DNA of 26,452 bases from a virus: IMG/VR virus record IMGVR_UViG_3300022223_000021, positions 1 through 26,452 of that record; one strand, written 5' to 3'. The notes under the pieces are model-generated. The model saw only the letters and a list, made by a program, of their open reading frames with translations. It ran no database searches and had not been told where the DNA came from. The position numbers and the translations under genes were made by a program. Each line of letters begins with the position of its first letter. The stretch's first letter is position 1. Positions 19,855-26,452 of the stretch are shown here, piece after piece.

Positions 19855-20133
19855 ATGAAAACACCCGTTGTAATAACTGATTACTACACAATGTATATTG
19901 AATCTGTACCGCCAATTGATGTTTTTCATTGTGATGTGTTAAAATGGAATAAAAGCATTAAGAATTCTTTTATAGAGAATTTTAACAATTTTTTTAAACA
20001 AGATATTTATTGTTTTATGGAACCAACTAACATTAAATTAAAAAAATTTGCTTCTATGCTTGGTTTTAAACACTATAAAGATTTTGTAGGTTTAGACAAT
20101 GTGTCTTATTCCTTATTTTTGAGGAGACAATAA
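19855..20133 (+). CDS. Small protein, 92 aa, possible remnant of an acetyltransferase fold
   Basis: The sequence starts MKTPVVITDYYTMYIESVPP and ends 'MEPTNIKLKKFASMLGFKHYKDFVGLDNVSYSLFLRRQ'. The C-terminal 'NIKLKKFASMLGFKHY...' is like the last strand-helix of GNAT acetyltransferases ('N.klikFvkklGFk'), which also occur among phage internal virion proteins, but no acetyl-CoA loop is visible. It is noticeably AT-rich, with many Phe, Lys and Asn, and has no clear ribosome-binding site. The start lies 10 nt after the fibre stop and the stop overlaps the next start. Confidence 0.5.
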   Translation: MKTPVVITDYYTMYIESVPPIDVFHCDVLKWNKSIKNSFIENFNNFFKQDIYCFMEPTNIKLKKFASMLGFKHYKDFVGLDNVSYSLFLRRQ

Positions 20134-21644
20134 TGGGATCTTTATTTGCACCAATTGCGGGTGCTGTTATCGGCGGGATGTTCCAAAAGAGCGCCGCGAA
20201 TAAAGCAACAGCGGCTCAACAAGCAGCAGACGCAGCACGTCTTGAAGAAGAAAAGCGGGTTAGAGAACTACTAAGGACTGATACAGAGGCACAACGTAAA
20301 GTTGCTGATGATGCCTTTGCTCAGTATAAAGCTGGTCTTATCTCTTATGCAGATGCCCAACGTATTGCTAATCAGGCAATGCAGGGGGTTCAGCAGACTA
20401 TCGCTGATAGCCAACTTAGTGATGTGGGTAAAGCCACTGCTATGGCTGAGTTTAAGCCATATGCTGTCACTACTGGCGCTGGTAAGAGCTTCTACGACAC
20501 TGCTACTGGTCAGGCTGGATTCCAGTTATCGCCTGAACAGCAAGCCTACCAGCAGGGGATGTTCGGGAAGGCGAGGGAGGAACTAGGCGGTATTAGTTCT
20601 CAGCTTACACCAGAGCAACAAGCCTTTCAACAGTCAATGATGTCAGGTGCTCAACGCATGGCTGGCGCTTTGCCTTTTGAAGGGACGCCAGAACAACAAG
20701 CATACCAACAATCTATGTATGGTAGAGCCGCTGAACAAGCTGCTGCTCTAAACCTCGACCCAACTGCTCAGGCACAAAAGTATTATCAGCAACAACAAGA
20801 CATCCTGGCTGGTAGTCGAGGTGCTGAAGATATTGCAGCGCGGCAGGCTTCCTTGGCTAGTGGTAGGATTGGTTTGGGTGTTAGTCAAGCAGCGGCTGGT
20901 TTTGGGCAAGGGGGTGCTCTTGTTAATCCCGAAGAGGCTGCGCGTCAACTAGCTAGGGAACAGGTTAACAAGCAGATTGCTGCTGAAGCCTCTCAACGTG
21001 CTGAGAGCGATATTACACAACAACTCAGCAGAACTCAAGGGCTGTTTGGGGCTGGTGCAGGCGCTCAAAATCAAATTCAACAAGCATTGGCTGGGCAGGC
21101 TCAAACGGCTCAAGGGTTGTATGGGGCAGGCTCTGGTGTCCCATTAGAACAGCAAAGACTAATGAGCCAACAACTACAGAATGTTCAAGGGCTGTATGGT
21201 GCTAGTATGGCTCCAGAAACCTTTGGCTTGGATGTTATGAAGACAGGGTTTAACCTTGGTCAGGGGGCTGCACAGGCTGGGGCTGCACAGGCTGGCTTGT
21301 ATGGGGCTGGTATGACTGACTACTACAAGAGCTTGCTGGGTGCTGCTCAAACTGGTCAGCAGGCTGGGTTGTTCACTCCAGCGGCTGAACAGGCTGGCGC
21401 ACAAGAGGCTTATCAGCGTCAACAAACTTACTTGCAAGGATTGCAGGGGAGTAACTTGCCTTATCAAGCCATGACTACACCTAGCCCAATGATTCCTGGT
21501 AGTGCCTACGCTGGCGCTGCTTTGGGAAGTAGTTTAGCTAATATGGGGTCTGGATTGTTTAATAAATATTTAAGCAATCAATCAGATTTTAGAAATAATC
21601 CAAATAGTTGGTTTAACCAGCAAGGTTTTGGGACAACAAAGTAA
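20133..21644 (+). CDS. Internal virion / DNA-ejection protein, Gln-Ala-Gly rich
   Basis: A 503-aa protein after a GAGGAG site. The N-terminus 'LFAPIAGAVIGGMFQKSAANKATAAQQAADAARLEEEKRVRELL' combines a Gly/Ala hydrophobic helix with a coiled coil. The middle has repeats 'TPEQQAYQQxMxGxA' near residues 130-200, and the second half is rich in 'GLYGAG/QA' motifs. Glycine-rich amphipathic helices are found in P22 gp7/gp16/gp20 and T7 core proteins that are ejected to make a channel. Specific function is inferred from composition and operon position. Confidence 0.7.
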   Translation: MGSLFAPIAGAVIGGMFQKSAANKATAAQQAADAARLEEEKRVRELLRTDTEAQRKVADDAFAQYKAGLISYADAQRIANQAMQGVQQTIADSQLSDVGKATAMAEFKPYAVTTGAGKSFYDTATGQAGFQLSPEQQAYQQGMFGKAREELGGISSQLTPEQQAFQQSMMSGAQRMAGALPFEGTPEQQAYQQSMYGRAAEQAAALNLDPTAQAQKYYQQQQDILAGSRGAEDIAARQASLASGRIGLGVSQAAAGFGQGGALVNPEEAARQLAREQVNKQIAAEASQRAESDITQQLSRTQGLFGAGAGAQNQIQQALAGQAQTAQGLYGAGSGVPLEQQRLMSQQLQNVQGLYGASMAPETFGLDVMKTGFNLGQGAAQAGAAQAGLYGAGMTDYYKSLLGAAQTGQQAGLFTPAAEQAGAQEAYQRQQTYLQGLQGSNLPYQAMTTPSPMIPGSAYAGAALGSSLANMGSGLFNKYLSNQSDFRNNPNSWFNQQGFGTTK

Positions 21645-21664
21645 CAGTAGAATTAGGAGTTATA

Positions 21665-23092
21665 ATGGCAACAGATTTTTATAGTTTATTCAGTGCCGCC
21701 CCAGACCCTTATGCTGAACGACAGCAGCAACAACAGTTATTTCAGCAAAATTTAAGCAGGGCTACTACTCCACAACAGTTTATTGCTACTGTGGGTTCTA
21801 ACTTAGGTGGGCAGCTTGGGGGCGCAGCTACTGACGCTGCTTCTAGTATGTTTGGTCTTAAATCAGAAGCTCAGAAACAAAAAGAAGCACTTAATCAAGC
21901 TATGCTTGCTGAGAAAGATATTACTGACCCTGTTCAAAGGCTAAAGAATGTTTCTGCTCGTCTGCGTAATTTAGGTATGAGTGAAGCTGCTATGCGCGTA
22001 GAGATGCAAGCCTCAGAAATAGAAAAAACAGAGTTATCTAAAGCAGCTACACGGGCTGGGACGGCGCAAACAGTACAAGAAACAAAATTTGCTGCGGAAA
22101 AACAACCTTGGCTTATTAAAGATTTGCGTCAAAATATTGAGCACGCTGCGGCTATGAATCCTATGTTGCAAATAAAAGCTGCCCAGGGGCTTACTATAGG
22201 AGCTTTAGATATTGAAGCAACCCGACAAAACATTGAGTCTGCTAAATGGAAGTTGGAAAATGATAAAAAAATAGCTCCTCTAGAGAAACAAAAACTTGAG
22301 CAACAAATAGAAAAAGCTACTCTTGAGATTGAAAAAGACAAAGCGTTGCAGCCTTATCTGATTAAAGAAGCACAATATAAAGTAGGCGCTCTAATGCGTG
22401 ATGAAAATTTGCGTAACGCCTTGTCTGACTTGCCTGAAAATGCTTCTAATGAACAAGTAATGGCAACTATTCGCCGTAATGGGGGTGACCCTAAAATAGT
22501 ATTGGATGCTATTGTTAGAACACAAATAGCGGATGAAAACAACAAATCTAGACTAGAAGCAGTTAAGGCACGCGAAGAAACTAAAAGACAAATAAATCAA
22601 CAGAAACTAGCTCAAATGCCTAAAGATGCTGCTGAAAAATTGGCTGAGACTGTTTTACTTGAAAATAGTAATGATAAGATTGACGGGTTTATCCAACTCT
22701 TAGATGAGAATAAAGTTGATTTTAGTATAGGAGGTCAAGCAAGTTCTTGGGTTAAATCAATGTTTGGTAAACCATCCCAAAAAGAATTAGATGCAGCTAA
22801 TATTAGGTCAGCAATTAAACAACAAGCTAACTCTATTCTACAAGCAGCTAAAGGTACACAAACTGAAGGAGACGCTAAGCGTGCTTTGGAAATTATAACT
22901 AATCAACTTGAGAAAAATTCAAACGCTGGTATCAAAAATGCGTTGCAACGTCTGAAAGAAACTCAAACTAAAGTTATTGCTGGTAACAGAGTTTATATGC
23001 GTGCTCGACATTCTGTGTCAGATGATTTGTATAATGAAGCTACTGGTAAGACTACTGGTGACCGCCCACCGCTGTCATCATTCAATAAGTAA
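21665..23092 (+). CDS. Internal virion protein with long coiled coils
   Basis: A 475-aa protein, preceded by AGGAG. Residues 1-60 contain a Gln-rich region ('YAERQQQQQLFQQNLS'). Residues from about 75 to 330 are highly helical and charged, with coiled-coil segments ('WKLENDKKIAPLEKQKLEQQIEKATLEIEKDKAL'). The C-terminus has 'AIKQQANSILQAAKGTQTEGDAKRALEII', as in T7 gp15-type proteins and other phage ejectosome subunits, where 'KGxQTExDxxRA' occurs. No lytic transglycosylase is seen. It is likely part of the internal core. Confidence 0.7.
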   Translation: MATDFYSLFSAAPDPYAERQQQQQLFQQNLSRATTPQQFIATVGSNLGGQLGGAATDAASSMFGLKSEAQKQKEALNQAMLAEKDITDPVQRLKNVSARLRNLGMSEAAMRVEMQASEIEKTELSKAATRAGTAQTVQETKFAAEKQPWLIKDLRQNIEHAAAMNPMLQIKAAQGLTIGALDIEATRQNIESAKWKLENDKKIAPLEKQKLEQQIEKATLEIEKDKALQPYLIKEAQYKVGALMRDENLRNALSDLPENASNEQVMATIRRNGGDPKIVLDAIVRTQIADENNKSRLEAVKAREETKRQINQQKLAQMPKDAAEKLAETVLLENSNDKIDGFIQLLDENKVDFSIGGQASSWVKSMFGKPSQKELDAANIRSAIKQQANSILQAAKGTQTEGDAKRALEIITNQLEKNSNAGIKNALQRLKETQTKVIAGNRVYMRARHSVSDDLYNEATGKTTGDRPPLSSFNK

Positions 23093-23101
23093 GGAATTAA
23101 A

Positions 23102-25381
23102 ATGGCTTTTAATGTAACAGAAGCTAAACAAGCTGGGTACAGTGATAAAGAAATTGCTGACTACCTAGCTAAAGAAAATAATTTTGATGCTGAGAAAGCT
23201 AGGAAAAGTGGTTACTCAGACTCTGAAATTATTAAGCATCTATCACCAGAGGCTGTTACTCCCAAAATAGAAGAGACGCAGCCACAAGAAAAAGAATGGA
23301 GCGTGGGTCAAGTAACTAAGGAAATGTTTGCCCCTTGGCTTGGTCTTGCTAAAGGTGCAGTGGTTGACCCTCTGTTAGCTATTAACCAATTAGCAGCCAA
23401 GGCTCTAGACCCAATAACTCCTGAAAGCTGGGGTGTCTCTCGGGGGGCAACTCAACTTGTTGGTGACGTTAACCAAGCATATAAAGCTGCTGGTGGTGAT
23501 TACAATAAACTTGCTGGTGTGGATTTAGCTCAACTTACAGGAGCGATTGCAAGCCCAATAGCAAGAGTGGCTTTACCGTCTTCTAGTTATGTAAAAACAG
23601 CAGAAGGCGCAAAGTATTTAGCCGAAGCCACTGGTGCTGCTAAATATGGGCAATCTGCTTTAAGTGGGGCGGCAGCTTCAATGCTAATGGTTCCAGTTGA
23701 ACAAGAAGATGATTTTGTAACTGCTAAACTAGTACAAGCTGGTTTTGGTGGTATCCTAGGGGGTGCTGTACCTCTAACTATAGATGCTGCAAAATTACTT
23801 ACTAATGTTATTAAATCACTGCCTATTTCTGAAGCAGCTAAAAATAGAGCTTTACAACGACATATTGGTGAGAAAATAGGCGATGATGCTAGAGATATAA
23901 TTACAGCCCTTCGCGGCGCGGATGAGATTGTCCCAGGCAGCAGACCAACAGTATCTGAAGCGTTGGCTGACACACCTGAAGGCGCTCTCCTAGCAGCGGA
24001 ACAACGTAGGGTAGCAGGCACTGCTCCAGTAGGCTTTAAACAGAGGCTAGAGGCACAGAAAGGCGCTAGACAAGAGGAATTGACTCGTTCTTTTGGGACA
24101 CCAGAAGAACTAGCGGCTATGGAGACTGAACGCCAAGCTGTTACTGCCCCTATCCGTGAAGAGGCATTGAAACGCGCTGATGTGTATGGTAATATTGTCC
24201 CTCAAACAGAAGCTAGGATTGCTTCTCTTGAAACTGCTGCTGGACAAAACCTTAACATGGGTGGTAAAGCATGGGGTTTACAACTTGAAAACGAAGCACG
24301 GTTTAGAGGCGGTAAACCAGGGTGGCTGTCTAACGCCGATAATGCTGTTAGCAACAAACAAGCTGCTATCCAATTAAAAGATACAGCTAAAATTAAACAA
24401 GCTGAGGCTGAGGTATTAAAAAATCAAATCCAAACTGTTAAGGATTTTGGGTTTTACCCGCTGGAGACTCAACCGCTGGTTAATCAAATTGATAGGATGT
24501 TGAGTTCTCCTGGCACTAGGTCAAACTCTATGTTGGTATCATCACTACAATCTATGCGTAGCAAACTAATAGGTTTAACTGATGATGCAACAGGCATTAT
24601 TAAAAGCGATGACTTGTACAATGTTAGAAAAGAAATCGCTATGGATATCCAAGAGTTTATGAGTCAAAAAGGTGCTATGGGTATGCAAGCTCAAGCGACT
24701 AAAGTAGAATCATCATTAAAGAAAATGCTTGATGCGTCTATCAACAAGGCTTCTAACAATAGTAAATTATGGAGTGAATACTTAGATAAGTTTGCTACCT
24801 ATTCAAAAAAGATTGACCAGATGCAAACTGGGCAGGCTCTGAAACAAAAACTTGGTGAGGATTCATTAGGTGATATTGAAAAAGCTGGTGCTTTTGTTAA
24901 CGCTGTGAGGGATTTACCACAGACAATTAAGAGAGCTACTGGAGTTGCTCGTTATAAAGAGCCAGAACAACTATTTACTACGCAACAAATGGAGTCTATA
25001 AATAGAGTTAGGGCTGATTTAAACAGAAAAGCTAGAGCAGAACAACTAGGTCAAGGGGTACAACCTGGGGAAAGTGTTAAGTTCTTCGGGCAACAAGTTT
25101 CTCCACAATTTATTTCTGCTTCAGTTGCTTTTGCTAATAAAGTTATGTCTTTGTTAGCTAAAGGAACACAGAAAGAACTAGATAATAGGATAGCTGAACT
25201 AATGCTCGACCCAAAGAAAATGGCTGATTTTATTGAAGCAATCCCTAAATCTGAAGTTAACAATGTAGTGGGAGCGATGGGTGCTAAAATGAGTCCAAAC
25301 TTGAGAACTCAATTTATTAGGTATATATCTATAGGAACGCCTGCTGAACTAGGTAGGATGGTTTCACAAGAAAGCTACTAA
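23102..25381 (+). CDS. Large internal virion protein with N-terminal GYSD repeats
   Basis: A 759-aa protein that ends the rightward operon. Two short repeats, 'GYSDKEI' (12-18) and 'GYSDSEI' (37-43), each with a following 'L' position, form a repeat typical of phage internal proteins that read 'A..aGYsd.eIa.yL'. Residues 60-260 hold small-residue hydrophobic segments ('GAIASPIARVALPS', 'SALSGAAASMLMVPVE', 'GFGGILGGAVPLTIDAAKLL') that could be membrane-active. The C-terminal half is mainly helical with charged coiled-coil stretches. No lysozyme or transglycosylase motif is present. It is a likely ejection protein functioning with the two preceding proteins. Confidence 0.7.
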   Translation: MAFNVTEAKQAGYSDKEIADYLAKENNFDAEKARKSGYSDSEIIKHLSPEAVTPKIEETQPQEKEWSVGQVTKEMFAPWLGLAKGAVVDPLLAINQLAAKALDPITPESWGVSRGATQLVGDVNQAYKAAGGDYNKLAGVDLAQLTGAIASPIARVALPSSSYVKTAEGAKYLAEATGAAKYGQSALSGAAASMLMVPVEQEDDFVTAKLVQAGFGGILGGAVPLTIDAAKLLTNVIKSLPISEAAKNRALQRHIGEKIGDDARDIITALRGADEIVPGSRPTVSEALADTPEGALLAAEQRRVAGTAPVGFKQRLEAQKGARQEELTRSFGTPEELAAMETERQAVTAPIREEALKRADVYGNIVPQTEARIASLETAAGQNLNMGGKAWGLQLENEARFRGGKPGWLSNADNAVSNKQAAIQLKDTAKIKQAEAEVLKNQIQTVKDFGFYPLETQPLVNQIDRMLSSPGTRSNSMLVSSLQSMRSKLIGLTDDATGIIKSDDLYNVRKEIAMDIQEFMSQKGAMGMQAQATKVESSLKKMLDASINKASNNSKLWSEYLDKFATYSKKIDQMQTGQALKQKLGEDSLGDIEKAGAFVNAVRDLPQTIKRATGVARYKEPEQLFTTQQMESINRVRADLNRKARAEQLGQGVQPGESVKFFGQQVSPQFISASVAFANKVMSLLAKGTQKELDNRIAELMLDPKKMADFIEAIPKSEVNNVVGAMGAKMSPNLRTQFIRYISIGTPAELGRMVSQESY

Positions 25382-25384
25382 AAT

Positions 25385-25409
25385 AAAGGGGCTATTAAGC
25401 CCCTTTTTC
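25385..25409. terminator. Bidirectional intrinsic terminator between convergent operons
   Basis: AAAGGGGCT (25385-25393) pairs with AGCCCCTTT (25398-25406) around ATTA, followed by TT and flanked by A on the left. It works as a rightward terminator after the virion operon. Because of the A/T symmetry it can also act leftward after the reductase operon, which ends at 25409. Confidence 0.9.
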
Positions 25410-25588
25410 TATTCAAACTTCCCAAACTCTCCATAATATATCGACAAGAATGGGAGTTTAATAATCAGCCCCTCATAAGCTGCTAGAAACCTCTCCTCCT
25501 CATCATCCCCGACAATATGGATGATGGTGTCATTGTGCTCAATATCGAACCCAATACCCAGGCGCGGCACTAAAGTAAGTTGCATCAT
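25409..25588 (-). CDS. Small protein coupled to the ribonucleotide reductase gene, 59 aa
   Basis: The preferred start is the ATG at 25588, which overlaps the reductase stop (ATGA) and follows GGGGG at 6 nt; an in-frame ATG at 25600 is the alternative. The sequence 'MMQLTLVPRLGIGFDIEHNDTIIHIVGDDEEERFLAAYEGLIIKLP' is beta-rich and acidic with no cysteines. It could fold as a small beta domain. Coupling to the reductase suggests a related function, for example an accessory to dNTP synthesis, but there is no direct evidence. The gene ends at the bidirectional terminator. Confidence 0.6.
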   Translation of the reverse strand: MMQLTLVPRLGIGFDIEHNDTIIHIVGDDEEERFLAAYEGLIIKLPFLSIYYGEFGKFE

Positions 25589-26452
25589 GCTTTCCCCCAT
25601 ACGTCATCCCAAGTGCCTTTGGTAGCGCCCTTAGAATAATCTGTTACTTTCTGTTCAAAGAAGTTGGTGTGGCTTACGCCTAGCATCCCATCCACCCAAG
25701 GCAGTGGATTCTTCTTCACCTTGAATACCCCCTTCATCCCCATAGAGATAAGCCGTCTATCAGCGATATAGCGGATATACTCCTTAACCTCTTCAGCGGT
25801 AAGCCCCTGTACCTCATACATCCCAAAGGCTAGGTCGATAAACTTATCCTCTAGTGCAACCATTTCCCTAGCAATCTCTTTCATCCTCTCAGGCGTGGTC
25901 TGGTCGGGGTGTTGTTTAACCCACTCGCGGTACACCTTAATCATCCCCTCGGCGTGTTGAGTCTCATCGACAATAGACCAAGCGATAATCTGCCCCAGCC
26001 CCTTGAGCTTCCCGTGCCTTGCAAAGTTGAGTAGCATAACAAAGGAAGAGAACAGTTGCATCCCCTCACCGAAGGCGCTAATGGTTGCAATCTTCTCAGC
26101 CATAGGAGCGTCATCAAGCGTCTGGAAGTACTCATGCTTCTCTACCATCTCACCATACTTTAAAAACTCATTGTAGGTCGATTCAGGCAACCCTAGAGTC
26201 TCAATCAGGTGGGCATAGGCAGCGACATGCAGCGCCTCCCTGCCAGCAAAGCCGCCCAGCATCATCTTAATTTCTGGTTGACCGAACACTGGTAGGTAGT
26301 GGTTGTAGTACCCATCCCCAATGTCCAAGTCCCCCTGAACGAAGAAGCGTAGGATTTTGGTTAGAAATTCCCTCTCCTCTTTAGTCAGTTTCTTCTGGTA
26401 ATCCTTTAAGTCTTCCCCCATTGGCACTTCAGTGTGTAACCAATGGCTCTGT
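25585..26452 (-). CDS. nrdB: Class I ribonucleotide reductase beta subunit, truncated at the window edge
   Basis: The reading frame is open to the right edge, so the 5' end lies outside the window; an internal ATG at 26421 is not the true start because 'QSHWLHTEVP' is encoded upstream. Counting from that Met, the ligands are Asp31, Glu62, His65, Glu119, Glu153 and His156. Tyr69 is in the position of the radical tyrosine. Spacings match E. coli D84/E115/H118/Y122/E204/E238/H241. With the alpha subunit it makes dNTPs from NDPs. The alpha gene would be expected upstream, beyond the right edge. Phages carry it to supply DNA precursors. It ends in an overlap with the small ORF at 25588. Confidence 0.93.
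   Translation of the reverse strand, partial: QSHWLHTEVPMGEDLKDYQKKLTKEEREFLTKILRFFVQGDLDIGDGYYNHYLPVFGQPEIKMMLGGFAGREALHVAAYAHLIETLGLPESTYNEFLKYGEMVEKHEYFQTLDDAPMAEKIATISAFGEGMQLFSSFVMLLNFARHGKLKGLGQIIAWSIVDETQHAEGMIKVYREWVKQHPDQTTPERMKEIAREMVALEDKFIDLAFGMYEVQGLTAEEVKEYIRYIADRRLISMGMKGVFKVKKNPLPWVDGMLGVSHTNFFEQKVTDYSKGATKGTWDDVWGKA

Noticed and set aside
23020-23035. TATAAT-like sequence near the end of the 475-aa gene as a fourth promoter
   Set aside because: No matching TTGACA 17 bp upstream and no similarity to the shared P1-P3 flanks.
1-26452. Integrated prophage with attachment sites
   Set aside because: No integrase, repressor, host genes, tRNA or flanking direct repeats were seen in the window.

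Overview
The window looks like part of the genome of a short-tailed (podovirus-type) dsDNA phage of a Gram-negative, probably proteobacterial, host. The evidence is a nearly complete virion module with no tape-measure, sheath or major tail-tube gene, P22/T7-like adaptor and tail-hub proteins, large internal virion proteins, a lipoprotein with spanin architecture, E. coli-type sigma70 promoters and perfect E. coli-consensus DnaA boxes. I see no integrase, repressor, tRNA or insertion sequence. Both ends cut through genes.

Left arm (1-3509, all minus strand): nine closely packed genes, visibly more G+C rich than the rest. They encode a 63-aa conserved phage protein, a cysteine-rich GP88-like protein, small unknown proteins, a 190-aa protein with an OB-like C-terminal domain, an ArdC-like antirestriction metalloprotease, and the first 18 codons of another gene. 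Several intergenic gaps carry hairpins. One hairpin family occurs three times, and a base pair in its stem changes in a compensatory way between copies.

Centre (3510-4309, non-coding): a cluster of at least seven perfect DnaA boxes in two convergent groups, a run of 14 G, AT-rich DNA, short repeats, and a consensus extended -10 sigma70 promoter with a leader of about 150 nt. It separates leftward (early/accessory) from rightward (virion) transcription. It is a candidate replication origin, and its position next to the putative small terminase also fits a packaging-site region.

Right arm (4310-25381, plus strand): putative small terminase, a lysozyme-like protein with a repeat tail, a 59-aa ORF, large terminase, portal, two small ORFs, scaffold, major capsid protein, a long tail fibre, small fibre-associated and membrane proteins including a candidate holin and u-spanin, adaptor, tail hub/stabilisation protein, a second fibre, and three large internal virion proteins. 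Three almost identical promoters (4126, 9328, 16366) divide it into transcription units. Terminators lie after the capsid gene and at the right end.

Right edge (25409-26452, minus strand): a truncated class I ribonucleotide reductase beta gene with all metal ligands and the radical tyrosine, coupled to a small acidic ORF. It converges on the virion operon at a bidirectional terminator. If the genome is circular or circularly permuted, this leftward block could be joined to the left arm through sequence outside the window (inference).
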